Part shown: one piece after another, positions 44,573-52,355 of the stretch
Layout: each line of letters starts with the position of its first letter
Position numbering within the stretch: position 1 is the stretch's first letter
From: Bacillus pseudomycoides DSM 12442
GTDB lineage: Bacteria > Bacillota > Bacilli > Bacillales > Bacillaceae_G
Reading direction: 5' to 3'
NCBI RefSeq assembly: GCF_000161455.1
Contig: NZ_CM000745.1
Coordinates: forward strand, 2,667,120 to 2,731,119
DNA length: 64,000 bases
The notes under the pieces: model-generated
Database searches by the model: none
Told to the model about the DNA's origin: nothing
Seen by the model: only the letters and a program-made list of their open reading frames with translations
Translations under genes and position numbers: made by a program

Positions 44573-44766
44573 TTACCTGGAGCTGCTCGTCCATTTCTAT
44601 GATTTGAGCCGTTAGCTAATCTTGGCGAGGATAGATTAACTACAAAAGCAACTGGATAGTAACAAACAATAAATTGCCTACTGATAAGATAAAACTAGTT
44701 TATGAAATTTTAATAAAGCATGCTGTTAATTCCAGTATTAAGGAGTTTGAAAATGAAAATAAATAA
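44573..44766 (+). pseudogene. Toxin tail remnant before DUF2185 gene
   Basis: Broken frames read LPGAARPFL, stop, FEPLANLGEDRLTTKATG, stop, then NKLPTDKIKLVYEIL, KHAVNSSIKEFENENK and a stop 14 nt inside the next gene. The coding character and overlap with an immunity-type gene suggest another eroded toxin. Confidence 0.45.
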
Positions 44767-45097
44767 TAGTGAGTATGGTGGTTTTGTCGTTTCAAAAAAT
44801 ATTCTGGCTGGAAAACCAGTTAGATATTCATTTAGACAAGAAAGTTCTATCCCGCAATTAAATGGCTGGAATTTGTATGCTATAGATGATACTGATGACT
44901 ATGTGAATCATGCAGAAAATTTTATCATCTTAAACGCGGAATCTATTTTTAAAATCGTCCCTGTAATGTTTGAGATTTTTGAAGCTCCTTTTGGAACGGA
45001 TCTATGCTGGCTATATGAAGAAGGAGTTCATATTGGATTTTATGATGTAGTCGCCGATAAAGAAGTGACCATTAATGAACTTATAAAACAAAACTAG
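44753..45097 (+). CDS. DUF2185 / Imm33-like immunity protein
   Basis: ATG 44753 has AGGAG 7 nt upstream; earlier codons lack an RBS. The 114-residue protein reads YGGFVVSKNILAGKPVRYSF, RQESSIPQLNGWNLYAIDDT, AENFIILNAESIFKIVPVMF, EIFEAPFGTDLCWLYEEGVH, the pattern I know for DUF2185 proteins proposed as immunity proteins (Imm33). No toxin remains except the tail fragment it overlaps. Confidence 0.65.
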   Translation: MKINNSEYGGFVVSKNILAGKPVRYSFRQESSIPQLNGWNLYAIDDTDDYVNHAENFIILNAESIFKIVPVMFEIFEAPFGTDLCWLYEEGVHIGFYDVVADKEVTINELIKQN

Positions 45098-45375
45098 TTT
45101 TTTCATGTAGCTCTATTTTATAAGTTCTTTAGTAGATGACAAACAAGCCCCTTATAAGCCCCTTCCAACCCCCTTATAAACCCCTACCAAGTAATAAATC
45201 ATTAAATAAACAAAAGAAAAAACAACTACAAGAACTACTATGAAAAAATAAAAAAGTAACATTCTAGTACTAGTAAAAATTATAAAATAAATCCACCAAA
45301 TTCCTGCCTGCAATCCTATATATAGAAGGAGTAACCAATTCTATATTTACCACTAAAAAGGCGGGAGGAAGAAAC
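45098..45375. other. Region upstream of the phage-like replication genes
   Basis: CCCTTATAA is repeated in a short C-rich cluster (45151-45190), followed by A-rich sequence up to GGGAGG before the next gene. The repeats could be remains of a control or origin region, but this is weak. Confidence 0.3.
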
Positions 45376-46248
45376 ATGGGAGTATACCGGAGTGTACAGG
45401 TGAATTTTTGGCAAGATGAGTTTGTACTTGATTTAACGCCAGAGGAGCGCTATTTTTATATGTATTTGCTGACATGTTCGAAGACGACACAATGCGGGAT
45501 TTACTCACTGCCACTACGTTTGGTAGAGATGGAAACGGGGTATAACCGTGAAACTGTTGAGAAGTTGTTGCAAAGGTTTGTTGCGTATGGAAAGATATTA
45601 TATGACGCGAAAACGAAGGAGTTATATGTTCTAAATTGGTTACGTTATAACCCTGTTACAAATACGAACATAGAAAAGTGTGTGTTACGTGAGTTAAAGA
45701 CTGTGAAAAATAAAGAGTTTGTACATATGTTTCTTCAAAGATGCCTCGAGGAAGAGTTGAATATTCCGTTATTGTTAGAACATTTCGGAATGCCAGTTGA
45801 AGTATCTGATGTGATTCCGCAAGAAGTTTTTCAAGGTTGTGCACAGGATGAGAAAGTAGAAGAAGTAGAAGAAAAAGCGAATCCAGGTAGCAGTGTATTC
45901 ACATTTTATGAACAAAACTTCGGTAGTTTGTCATCATATGCAGCGAAGGAATTAAGTGAATGGGTTACGGATTTGTCGGAGGAGCTTGTACTAAAGGCAC
46001 TTCAGATTGCCTATGAAAATAATAAGCGGACGCTTGCTTATGTGAAGGGGATTTTACGAGATTGGCATGGGAAAGGATATACGAAGCTCAGTGAAATAGA
46101 GGAAGCAGCAGCGAAGTTTCGAAAGAAGGAGCCGTCTATTCTTTATGAGACGGAGAAGTTTTTGGAGGAGTGTGAAGAGTGGAAGAAGAATGTTCCGTCT
46201 GAGGAAGAATTACAGAAGTTCTTGCAGGAACAAGGGTGGCAGCCGTGA
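45376..46248 (+). CDS. DnaD-like phage replication initiation protein
   Basis: GGGAGG precedes the ATG. The 290-residue protein has a winged-helix N-terminal part (VNFWQDEFVLDLTPEERYFY, GIYSLPLRLVEMETGYNRET, LYVLNWLRYNPVTNTNIEKC) and a DnaD domain (FTFYEQNFGSLSSYAAKELS, LVLKALQIAYENNKRTLAYV, KGILRDWHGKGY). Such proteins recruit the helicase at phage origins. The only phage partner left is the next, truncated gene, so this is a prophage relic. Confidence 0.8.
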   Translation: MGVYRSVQVNFWQDEFVLDLTPEERYFYMYLLTCSKTTQCGIYSLPLRLVEMETGYNRETVEKLLQRFVAYGKILYDAKTKELYVLNWLRYNPVTNTNIEKCVLRELKTVKNKEFVHMFLQRCLEEELNIPLLLEHFGMPVEVSDVIPQEVFQGCAQDEKVEEVEEKANPGSSVFTFYEQNFGSLSSYAAKELSEWVTDLSEELVLKALQIAYENNKRTLAYVKGILRDWHGKGYTKLSEIEEAAAKFRKKEPSILYETEKFLEECEEWKKNVPSEEELQKFLQEQGWQP

Positions 46249-46433
46249 GTATTCAACATATCGAGGCGGAACAAATGGTGTTAGGATCTTTGCTTCTTGA
46301 TGGTGAACTAATTAAGGAGTGTCACCTGATTGAGCGGTACTTTTCTATGGGTGTGTATCAAACTATATTCAATTCGATACGAAAAATAAAGGAAGACGGG
46401 CTGCAGTTAGACAAGATAATTTTACTTAAGTAG
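46236..46433 (+). pseudogene. DnaB-type replicative helicase, N-terminal stub
   Basis: GTG start overlapping the DnaD-like gene by 13 nt; a GTG at 46245 is also possible. The product reads VSIQHIEAEQMVLGSLLLDG, ELIKECHLIERYFSMGVYQT, IFNSIRKIKEDGLQLDKII, the start of the DnaB N-terminal domain, then ends after 65 residues. The RecA-like ATPase domain is missing. The junction is followed by an unrelated immunity-type gene. Confidence 0.75.
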
Positions 46434-46492
46434 ATTAACTTGCATGCTAGTTTTGGATGGAGCTTGAAGAATTAGAAAAAGGAGATCTTAAA

Positions 46493-46960
46493 ATGATAAT
46501 AAACGATGCCGTTTTTGGTGAACTTGAATATAATTACGGATGGGTAAGGTACACTACTATAACGTTTTGTGGAAAGGAAGCTAAGATAGCGTTAATGGTA
46601 GATGGCGAAGAGGAAAGTGGATTTGATAAAGAACAATATGAATCATATGATTCATTGATGGAAAATTGGGAGCAAGTGCAACAAAGTATTTTGCAACCGA
46701 TTTTAGACTATTATAAACAAAAAAGGTATGAGCTTGGTTATGATATTGAATTTAATGAACATTATCCTTTAATTGAAACAACTGATCAACTTCTTAATAG
46801 GATAAGTTTAGTTGGAATTGTTGTTCCGTATGCGGGTATTTTTGAAGGTCGAGGGATCGGACTCACCTTCGACTGTACATGGGATATGGAAAATGGTTTA
46901 GGTCTTCTTCTTATAAATGAAAAGGTAACCGAAGTGGGCTATCAGGATGTTGCGATTTGA
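46493..46960 (+). CDS. DUF2004/DUF6985-like protein, paralogue of 20444
   Basis: ATG 46493 is selected by AAGGAG about 8 nt upstream; an earlier ATG is not. The 155-residue protein parallels the 20444 product: DAVFGELEYNYGWVRYTTIT, ILQPILDYYKQKRYELGYDI, ISLVGIVVPYAGI, GLTFDCTWDMENGLGLLLIN, EVGYQDVAI. Two copies 26 kb apart suggest duplication within the accessory regions. Confidence 0.6.
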   Translation: MIINDAVFGELEYNYGWVRYTTITFCGKEAKIALMVDGEEESGFDKEQYESYDSLMENWEQVQQSILQPILDYYKQKRYELGYDIEFNEHYPLIETTDQLLNRISLVGIVVPYAGIFEGRGIGLTFDCTWDMENGLGLLLINEKVTEVGYQDVAI

Positions 46961-47060
46961 ATAGGGTGAAGTAATATAAAGATAGCTTAGAGTTTTCTTT
47001 TAAAATATGAAATTGATGAAGAAAAGAAGACGCTCAATTATATTATGTGTAAAGAGTTTT

Positions 47061-47092
47061 AATTTAAATTTAAATTTAAATTTAAATTTAAA
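47061..47092. repeat. Hexanucleotide tandem repeat
   Basis: Five perfect AATTTA units end at an ATG and 8 nt before the RBS of the next gene. The tract could vary in length and change promoter spacing, but a 6-nt unit would not shift a reading frame. Confidence 0.7.
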
Positions 47093-47112
47093 TGAAGCAT
47101 GAGGTGAATGAA

Positions 47113-47610
47113 TTGTTTACAAAAGATACATACATTAGCTCGGTAAAAGAAAATCTTGAAAAAAATTCAGAAAGGTTGATTCATAATATAAGGGAAATTC
47201 TTAATTTTAATTATTACAGTAAAATAGAGTTAGTAGATTTTATGATTTTTATCGGATCGTTTGACCTTTCTATCATGATGTTTTCTATGAATAGAGAAGC
47301 AAGTGAGGTTTTTTACGAAGGAAACGATAGCAGTGTTTTTGCAGGAAGTCATGAATTACTCGAACGTATATCATACTATAACCTTTCTTATGATAAATCA
47401 GACGAGTTCTGGGAGTTTTATGAAGAAAACGATGAGATCATATCGGAAGATGAGGAAAAAATCATTGTGGAATGGTTTATTGATTGCTGGAATAAAGCAA
47501 ATGGAGGAAGTATAAAATTACCTGCCTATTGTGGTTTTCATGATGCTAATCAATCATTTGACTTGCAGAAAAATATATGGGTTTCTGATGAGGAAAAGTG
47601 GTGGGATTAA
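47113..47610 (+). CDS. Hypothetical acidic protein
   Basis: TTG 47113 is preferred because GAGGTG lies 6 nt upstream; an in-frame ATG at 47092 falls at the end of the hexamer tract. The 165-residue protein has an N-terminal helix region (FTKDTYISSVKENLEKNSER), FMIFIGSFDLSIMMFSMNRE and an acidic C-terminal part (FWEFYEENDEIISEDEEKII; NIWVSDEEKWWD). No family recognised. Its surroundings are orphan immunity genes, so a similar role is possible. Confidence 0.5.
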   Translation: MFTKDTYISSVKENLEKNSERLIHNIREILNFNYYSKIELVDFMIFIGSFDLSIMMFSMNREASEVFYEGNDSSVFAGSHELLERISYYNLSYDKSDEFWEFYEENDEIISEDEEKIIVEWFIDCWNKANGGSIKLPAYCGFHDANQSFDLQKNIWVSDEEKWWD

Positions 47611-47759
47611 TACGCAAAAGATAACGGCTTGTTTTTTAGAGTATCACAGAATAGAGAAAAATGATTTTTACTGAAAGAGGATATGTCTAACGAACTTATG
47701 CCGATGATACACAATCAAAAAGAGATGGTGAAAATAATTTACCAAGGAGTGGAACTACG

Positions 47760-48188
47760 GTGGAGATTGAAGTGATTCATGAAAAATTATCATTAGAAGA
47801 GTTAGAAGCTTTTGAGGAAAAACATCAGTTGCGATTACCGAAATATTATAGAGAGTTTTTATTAAAATATAATGGAGGCTATCCAAAGGCAAGTATGTAT
47901 AAAATCTCTGATGATGCAGGAGAAAGTGTATTAAATATTTTCTATGGAATTGGGAGTATGTATGATAATTTGGATAAAATAATAGATTTTTTTGATGATC
48001 TTTTAGATATGGGATTTATACCAATTGCAGATGATCCTGGCGGTAACCAAATATGTTTGGGGATCAATGAGGAATACTGTGAAAAAATCTTTCATTGGGC
48101 TCATGATGAAGAGCACGACGGTATGAAAAATATGTATTTTTTAGCCAATAATATAAATGAATTTCTTGATTATTTATATGAGGAGTAA
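47760..48188 (+). CDS. SUKH (SMI1/KNR4) immunity protein
   Basis: GTG start with AGGAG upstream. The 142-residue protein shows LEAFEEKHQLRLPKYYREFL, LKYNGGYPKASMYKI, FIPIADDPGGNQICLGINEE, KIFHWAHDEEHDG, FLANNINEFLDYLYEE. All SUKH landmarks are present, including DDPGGNQIC. No toxin lies upstream. Confidence 0.85.
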   Translation: MEIEVIHEKLSLEELEAFEEKHQLRLPKYYREFLLKYNGGYPKASMYKISDDAGESVLNIFYGIGSMYDNLDKIIDFFDDLLDMGFIPIADDPGGNQICLGINEEYCEKIFHWAHDEEHDGMKNMYFLANNINEFLDYLYEE

Positions 48189-48257
48189 AGTTAAACAGTT
48201 ATATAGCCTTCAGGGGAATAGAATAAAAATTCATGTGTATAAAGGGGAATTCAAAGA

Positions 48258-48827
48258 ATGATTCATTATGGAGAGCTGTATTATGACCATTATAGTAAAT
48301 ACCTAGGTGAGCCAATCGACCGGGAAGTATTTAAAAATGGTGAGGACATGCCGAGTATACAAATTTTGAAATATGAAAATGTATTTGAAGAATGTCTTGT
48401 TTTTCATACACTTGGGTTTAGTAGATATGAAGAAATAGTAGGGGATAATGTTGAAGTTTCCATGGTAGTTGATGGGGCATTTCGTAGTGTAGGATATATT
48501 TTGGCAAATGCTTTATTTTATTGTATAGCGAATCGAATAGAAATAGGTCGTGGAACAGCAATTAGTGGCATTGAAAGTATTGATAAGTCTTTTGTTCGAA
48601 AATACAATAAAAGTGCAGTTTACTTTACTGAACCGTTCGCTTTCCCAGAGGAATACAGCTATGTACTGACTGGAAATGCAGAAAAGGATGGTAAAGTGTT
48701 GCTGGCATTTTTTATTTCGGAGTCGGAATATGAATATTTTCTAAAATACGGAACAGAGAAATTTGAGGAATTATTAGAAGAGAATCATGTGGATCCTTTT
48801 CATGTTAGCAGGGAGTCTATAAATTGA
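48258..48827 (+). CDS. SUFU-domain protein, putative immunity
   Basis: AAGGGGAATTCAAAG precedes the ATG. The 189-residue protein begins HYGELYYDHYSKYLGEPIDR, then PSIQILKYENVFEECLVFHT, ILANALFYCIANRIEIGRGT, AVYFTEPFAFPEEYSYVL and LLAFFISESEYEYFLKYG. I recall this order from bacterial suppressor-of-fused-type immunity proteins. It is complete, unlike the SUFU copies at 20938 and 11069, and of a different subfamily. Confidence 0.6.
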   Translation: MIHYGELYYDHYSKYLGEPIDREVFKNGEDMPSIQILKYENVFEECLVFHTLGFSRYEEIVGDNVEVSMVVDGAFRSVGYILANALFYCIANRIEIGRGTAISGIESIDKSFVRKYNKSAVYFTEPFAFPEEYSYVLTGNAEKDGKVLLAFFISESEYEYFLKYGTEKFEELLEENHVDPFHVSRESIN

Positions 48828-48946
48828 GGATTAGCTAGTCCCGATAAAGGTCTATTATGGTTTAAACGAAATAGTACATATCATAGAAAAGATAAATTAA
48901 AAAACCGAAACATCACCTCGCCAAAAGAATAAAAGGGGAGTATAAG

Positions 48947-49078
48947 ATGAATGAAAAAGTAACAGTATGGATTGGGAATTTTGAGAGTAATGATGAGTTT
49001 GAAAACTATACGAATATTAAATATACAGAAGATGGGGATAGTATACCTTCTATATTCGAACAACATTTGATGGAATAA
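48947..49078 (+). pseudogene. Imm22 (DUF4284) immunity protein, N-terminal fragment
   Basis: AGGGGAGTATAAG precedes an ATG that opens NEKVTVWIGNFESNDEFENY, NIKYTEDGDSIPSIFEQHLM. V-T-V-W-I-G-N-F and Y-T-E-D-G-D-x-I-P-S are the front of Imm22/DUF4284. The frame stops after 43 residues, about a third of normal length, so the gene is a deletion remnant or could encode only a mini-protein. Confidence 0.65.
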
Positions 49079-49109
49079 TAGAATTTTAATTGGAGGAGGG
49101 ATAGTTAAG

Positions 49110-49448
49110 TTGGTTACTGTGAATGTAGTGGTGCTTCATGATTCGAATTCTAATAAGTATCTGCCTTTGATTAGAAAGAAAACGTCTAAATCGATAAGTG
49201 AAATCAAACAAAATATGAAAACAGAAAAGCCTGTAATGGAATGTAATTATGATGATGCAGATCAATTGAGATCTTTAGTGAAATGTGCTGAGGAATTACT
49301 TTCAATGGGAGCAAGTATAAAAATTTATGAAGAGGAAGAATGGATTACACTTGAGATGGTAAAAAATTTAATTGGGACAATAGAAGGGATTGCAAAAGAC
49401 AGGGAAGTAATTGATGATGTAATATTTGGGAATGATTTCGATGAATAG
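49110..49448 (+). CDS. Small putative immunity protein with L7/L12-like region
   Basis: TTG start with GGAGGAGGG 10 nt upstream. The 112-residue protein begins VTVNVVVLHDSNSNKYLPLI, RKKTSKSISEIKQNMKTEKP, VMECNYDDADQLRSLVKCAE, ELLSMGASIKIYEEEEWI. The helix-strand-helix-strand order with SMGASIKIYEEE resembles ribosomal L7/L12 C-terminal domains. It lies in an immunity cluster; function unknown. Confidence 0.45.
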   Translation: MVTVNVVVLHDSNSNKYLPLIRKKTSKSISEIKQNMKTEKPVMECNYDDADQLRSLVKCAEELLSMGASIKIYEEEEWITLEMVKNLIGTIEGIAKDREVIDDVIFGNDFDE

Positions 49449-49465
49449 TAGTCCCAAAATAAATA

Positions 49466-49500
49466 AAAACTAGCAAATTTCATTTTGCTAGTTTTTATTT
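49466..49500 (+). terminator. Terminator abutting hydrolase frame
   Basis: AAAAACTAGCAAA/TTTGCTAGTTTTT stem with T-run. Its tail touches the first codon of the following reading frame, indicating a recombination junction. Confidence 0.85.
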
Positions 49501-50374
49501 GTCTTTATTAAATGAACGAAATAAATATCCTCCGTTAGGTCAATTAGTTGACGTGAATGGTGAGAAAATGCATGTGTATACAAAGGGTGAAGGTGAAAAT
49601 ACTATTGTCTTATTAAGTGGTGCGGGTACGGCAGCACCCGCATTGGATTATGAACCTTTAATGAATGAAATATCAAAGAATAATAGAATAGTAGTGATAG
49701 AGACATTTGGATATGGCTGGAGTGCTATTACAAATAAGGAACGAACAGTTGAAAACATCGTAGAGGAAATAAGAGACGCACTTAAAAAAGCCCATATAGA
49801 AGGGCCATACATATTAATGCCTCATTCCGTTTCTGGCATTTACAGCATGTATTATGCTAATAAATACCCTGATGAAATTGAGGCAATCATAGGTATTGAT
49901 TGTACTTTTCCGCAAGTGGTGGAGTATTTTAATGAACCTGCTCCAACCATGCCCCGGTATTTGAGCGTTTTATCCCCGACTGGAATTGCAAGGCTAGCAG
50001 TAAATATGAATCCAGAGAAGTACCTTCCCATTACGGATAAAGGAACTTATTCTGATGATAATTTAAAGATGATTAAGAGCATTTCTGCCTGGAATCTAGC
50101 TAATAAAAATATAGTTTCTGAAGTAAATGAAATGAAACATAATATCGATAAAACGATTAATATGTCATTTCCTTCAGAGATTCCTGTCATGATATTTACT
50201 GATAAAGATGCCAGAGTGACGGAAGATGGGAAAACAATTGTATCTTTTTATCAAACGCAAATAAGCCATTTACCTTCTAATAAGCTCGTTGTATTAGAAG
50301 GTCATCACTACCTACATTGGTCTCGTTATAAGGAAATGAGTGAAACCGTTAATGATTTTATAGATGCATTTTAA
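49499..50374 (+). CDS. Alpha/beta hydrolase, probably N-terminally truncated
   Basis: The 291-residue frame begins LSLLNERNKYPPLGQLVDVN, GEKMHVYTKGEGENTIVLLS, GAGTAAPALDYEPL. It has the nucleophile elbow HSVSG, a strand with FTDKDARVTED and a late histidine in EGHHYLHW, so the catalytic triad is plausible. No RBS precedes the TTG, and the frame starts right at a terminator. Family members usually have an N-terminal membrane segment, which is absent here. Probably a 5'-deleted gene with an intact catalytic domain. Confidence 0.65.
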   Translation: MSLLNERNKYPPLGQLVDVNGEKMHVYTKGEGENTIVLLSGAGTAAPALDYEPLMNEISKNNRIVVIETFGYGWSAITNKERTVENIVEEIRDALKKAHIEGPYILMPHSVSGIYSMYYANKYPDEIEAIIGIDCTFPQVVEYFNEPAPTMPRYLSVLSPTGIARLAVNMNPEKYLPITDKGTYSDDNLKMIKSISAWNLANKNIVSEVNEMKHNIDKTINMSFPSEIPVMIFTDKDARVTEDGKTIVSFYQTQISHLPSNKLVVLEGHHYLHWSRYKEMSETVNDFIDAF

Positions 50375-50951
50375 TGAATAGAATGCTTAAGTATTTTAAA
50401 TATGATCAAACTTTTTTATAAAAACTAAACTTAAATGTGCTGGATAATAAGCCACTTTGGTCAGACTTTTTTCATAATGGCTTCTTTTTATGCAGCATAA
50501 AATGTAGGTTTGCGAGGTATTTTTGATCAATCTTTTTATAAAAGCTACACCTATGTATTTAAGGATTTTAAAGGGTTTTATATATTTTAGTATTTTCATC
50601 ACGATATTGAATTTCCGTGCAGCCATAAACATAATAATAATGGTCTAAAGGGATAAAATCCGAATCACAATCACTTAGACCGTATAAATATATGTTTCCA
50701 TCATCATCAAGTAACCTAAAACGATAATAGTCAATTAAACAAGTACATTGAATCCTATATAAAAGAAACAGGAATAAAACGTGAGGATGAAAATAGATTT
50801 CAAGAAGAGACAATATAATAGGGGAACCGTCAGGAAAATGCGGATTTACAACGCTAAGCCGATTGTCCTGACGAATGTGAAGAGTTGTAAGGAACTACCA
50901 CAGTAATGGTATTTCATTTTTAAATCAATGATTAAAGGAAGGGATAAAAGG
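50375..50951. other. Region with a minus-strand gene remnant
   Basis: On the minus strand, 50577-50740 encodes YRFRLLDDDGNIYLYGLSDC, IPLDHYYYVYGCTEIQYRDE, a strongly coding-like piece of an unrecognised protein without a proper start. The rest shows no gene. GATCAAAC/TTTTTATAAA phrases near 50400 and 50525 repeat each other. Confidence 0.4.
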
Positions 50952-51365
50952 ATGAAAACAAAAGGAAAAAGGATTGCTTATTGGACGGTCACATTACTAC
51001 TCGCAGCAGCTATTATGTTAAGTGGTATCGGGCAACTGATGCAATATGGGGGAAACGTCGAGTTAGTGACGAATCTTGGTTACCCATTATACATCTTGAC
51101 CATTCTCGGAATTTGGAAAGTGCTTGGAGTCATCGCTCTCGTTGTGCCAGGTTTTCCTCGGCTTAAAGAATGGGCTCACGCTGGTATCTTCTTTTTAATG
51201 ACTGGTGCGGCTTTATCTCATGCATTTGCTAACGATTATGGTGATTACGGGTTTCATATTATCCTTCCGCTTTCATATGCTGCACTCAATTTCGCTTCAT
51301 GGGCGTTGAGACCACAAAGCCGCATCTTCTACACCAATAAACGAGGCATTGAGCCAAATTGTTAA
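50952..51365 (+). CDS. DoxX-like membrane protein
   Basis: ATG 50952 is chosen because AAAGGAAGGG lies just upstream, overlapping an earlier ATG. The 137-residue protein has four transmembrane segments (WTVTLLLAAAIMLSGIGQLM; YILTILGIWKVLGVIALVVP; AGIFFLMTGAALSHAFA; IILPLSYAALNFASWAL). The order with GYPLYILTILGIWK fits DoxX_2-type proteins of uncertain function in redox or stress physiology. Confidence 0.7.
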   Translation: MKTKGKRIAYWTVTLLLAAAIMLSGIGQLMQYGGNVELVTNLGYPLYILTILGIWKVLGVIALVVPGFPRLKEWAHAGIFFLMTGAALSHAFANDYGDYGFHIILPLSYAALNFASWALRPQSRIFYTNKRGIEPNC

Positions 51366-51593
51366 TCAAATCTCTCAAACAAGAAATTAAAGTTTTATAT
51401 AAAAGAACTAGGAGGCTTTATTTTCAAAAGAATGCGAAATAATGTAGGTGGACTAATTACTAGTGTAAGAGAAGATAATAAGCTTATTTGCATCTGTGTT
51501 TTTCTTTTTGGTATTCCATTAAAGGGTGCGATTGTGGAACAACATAGGTAGAAATGATCAAACTTTATTTCAAAATTACACCGAGTTAAATCG
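51366..51593. other. Short gene-free stretch
   Basis: One frame reads MRNNVGGLITSVREDNKL and ICVFLFGIPLKGAIVEQHR, suggesting a transporter-like remnant; too short to assign. Confidence 0.3.
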
Positions 51594-51845
51594 TCAATTA
51601 AGTCCCTCAGGACTTAATAAAATTCCTATTGAAGTTTCTAATTGACTACAAAGTTGAGTCAGAGAAGTAGTAGCGATTTGCTGATTTAACCATACACACA
51701 AAGATAAAAAATGGTGCCCATGGCATTTACGTTTTCGTTTCATTTCGACCACTTCTATGGCTAATTGATTAAGTGTAGCAGGAGACATATATCGATATAA
51801 CTCTTCGGAAAATAAAGACAACTCTTGTTTTTGATGTATATTCAT
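51594..51845 (-). pseudogene. IS4-family (IS231-like) transposase, N-terminal fragment
   Basis: The minus-strand start ATG has AAGGGGG upstream and reads MNIHQKQELSLFSEELYRYM, VVEMKRKRKCHGHHFLSLCV, WLNQQIATTSLTQLCSQLET, LSPEGLN. This is the N-terminal block of IS231-type transposases (SPEGLN is diagnostic). The catalytic domain is missing. Confidence 0.75.
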
Positions 51846-52039
51846 AAAAAGCACGTCCCCCTTTCTCATTAACATAAGAGAATAGTAACGTGCGTTTAAC
51901 TTCAAAATTAGTCTAAATCCTTAAGTTGATGGATGTGGAGATACCTCTAAAAGGGATTTATTATTAGATCAATAATTTTTTTGGGGTATCAAGTTCTGAA
52001 TAAGAAGCTAGGCTTCTGTTATACCGTCTATATTGAAAA

Positions 52040-52180
52040 CTAATTATTCTCTTCCTGAGATAAATTCGTATCGACTTCCTTAAAAATGATGTGATCAGGA
52101 ACTGCTGCAGAAATAAATTTAGTATAGTTCGAGGAATCATTTTTAATTTCGTTATTATTTTCACAAGGTTTACAATCCAT
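52040..52180 (-). CDS. Small cysteine-containing peptide (46 residues)
   Basis: GGGAGG sits 8 nt before the minus-strand ATG. The peptide reads MDCKPCENNNEIKNDSSNYT, KFISAAVPDHIIFKEVDTNL, SQEENN. The CxxC near the start and an asparagine-rich leader-like front are notable, and there is no hydrophobic signal. It lies between a putative surface protein and a transposase relic. It could be a spore-associated peptide or a peptide precursor; neither can be shown here. Confidence 0.4.
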   Translation of the reverse strand: MDCKPCENNNEIKNDSSNYTKFISAAVPDHIIFKEVDTNLSQEENN

Positions 52181-52355
52181 CGACATAACCTCCCTTTTTT
52201 CAAATATATATTATATTGCTGCCTTTACATTTTTGTAAGGATGATCTAGTTTATAGAAAGACATTTTGATATTGGTTGGAGAAAGGCTCTGAAATTTTTA
52301 ATGACCAGTAAACAAGGATTATTTTTTCCTATTCACAACAACAGTCATATTTCTT

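Noticed and set aside
45104..45200. Plasmid-type iteron origin
   Set aside because: Only a few imperfect CCCTTATAA units and no Rep gene of plasmid type; phage-like context is more likely.
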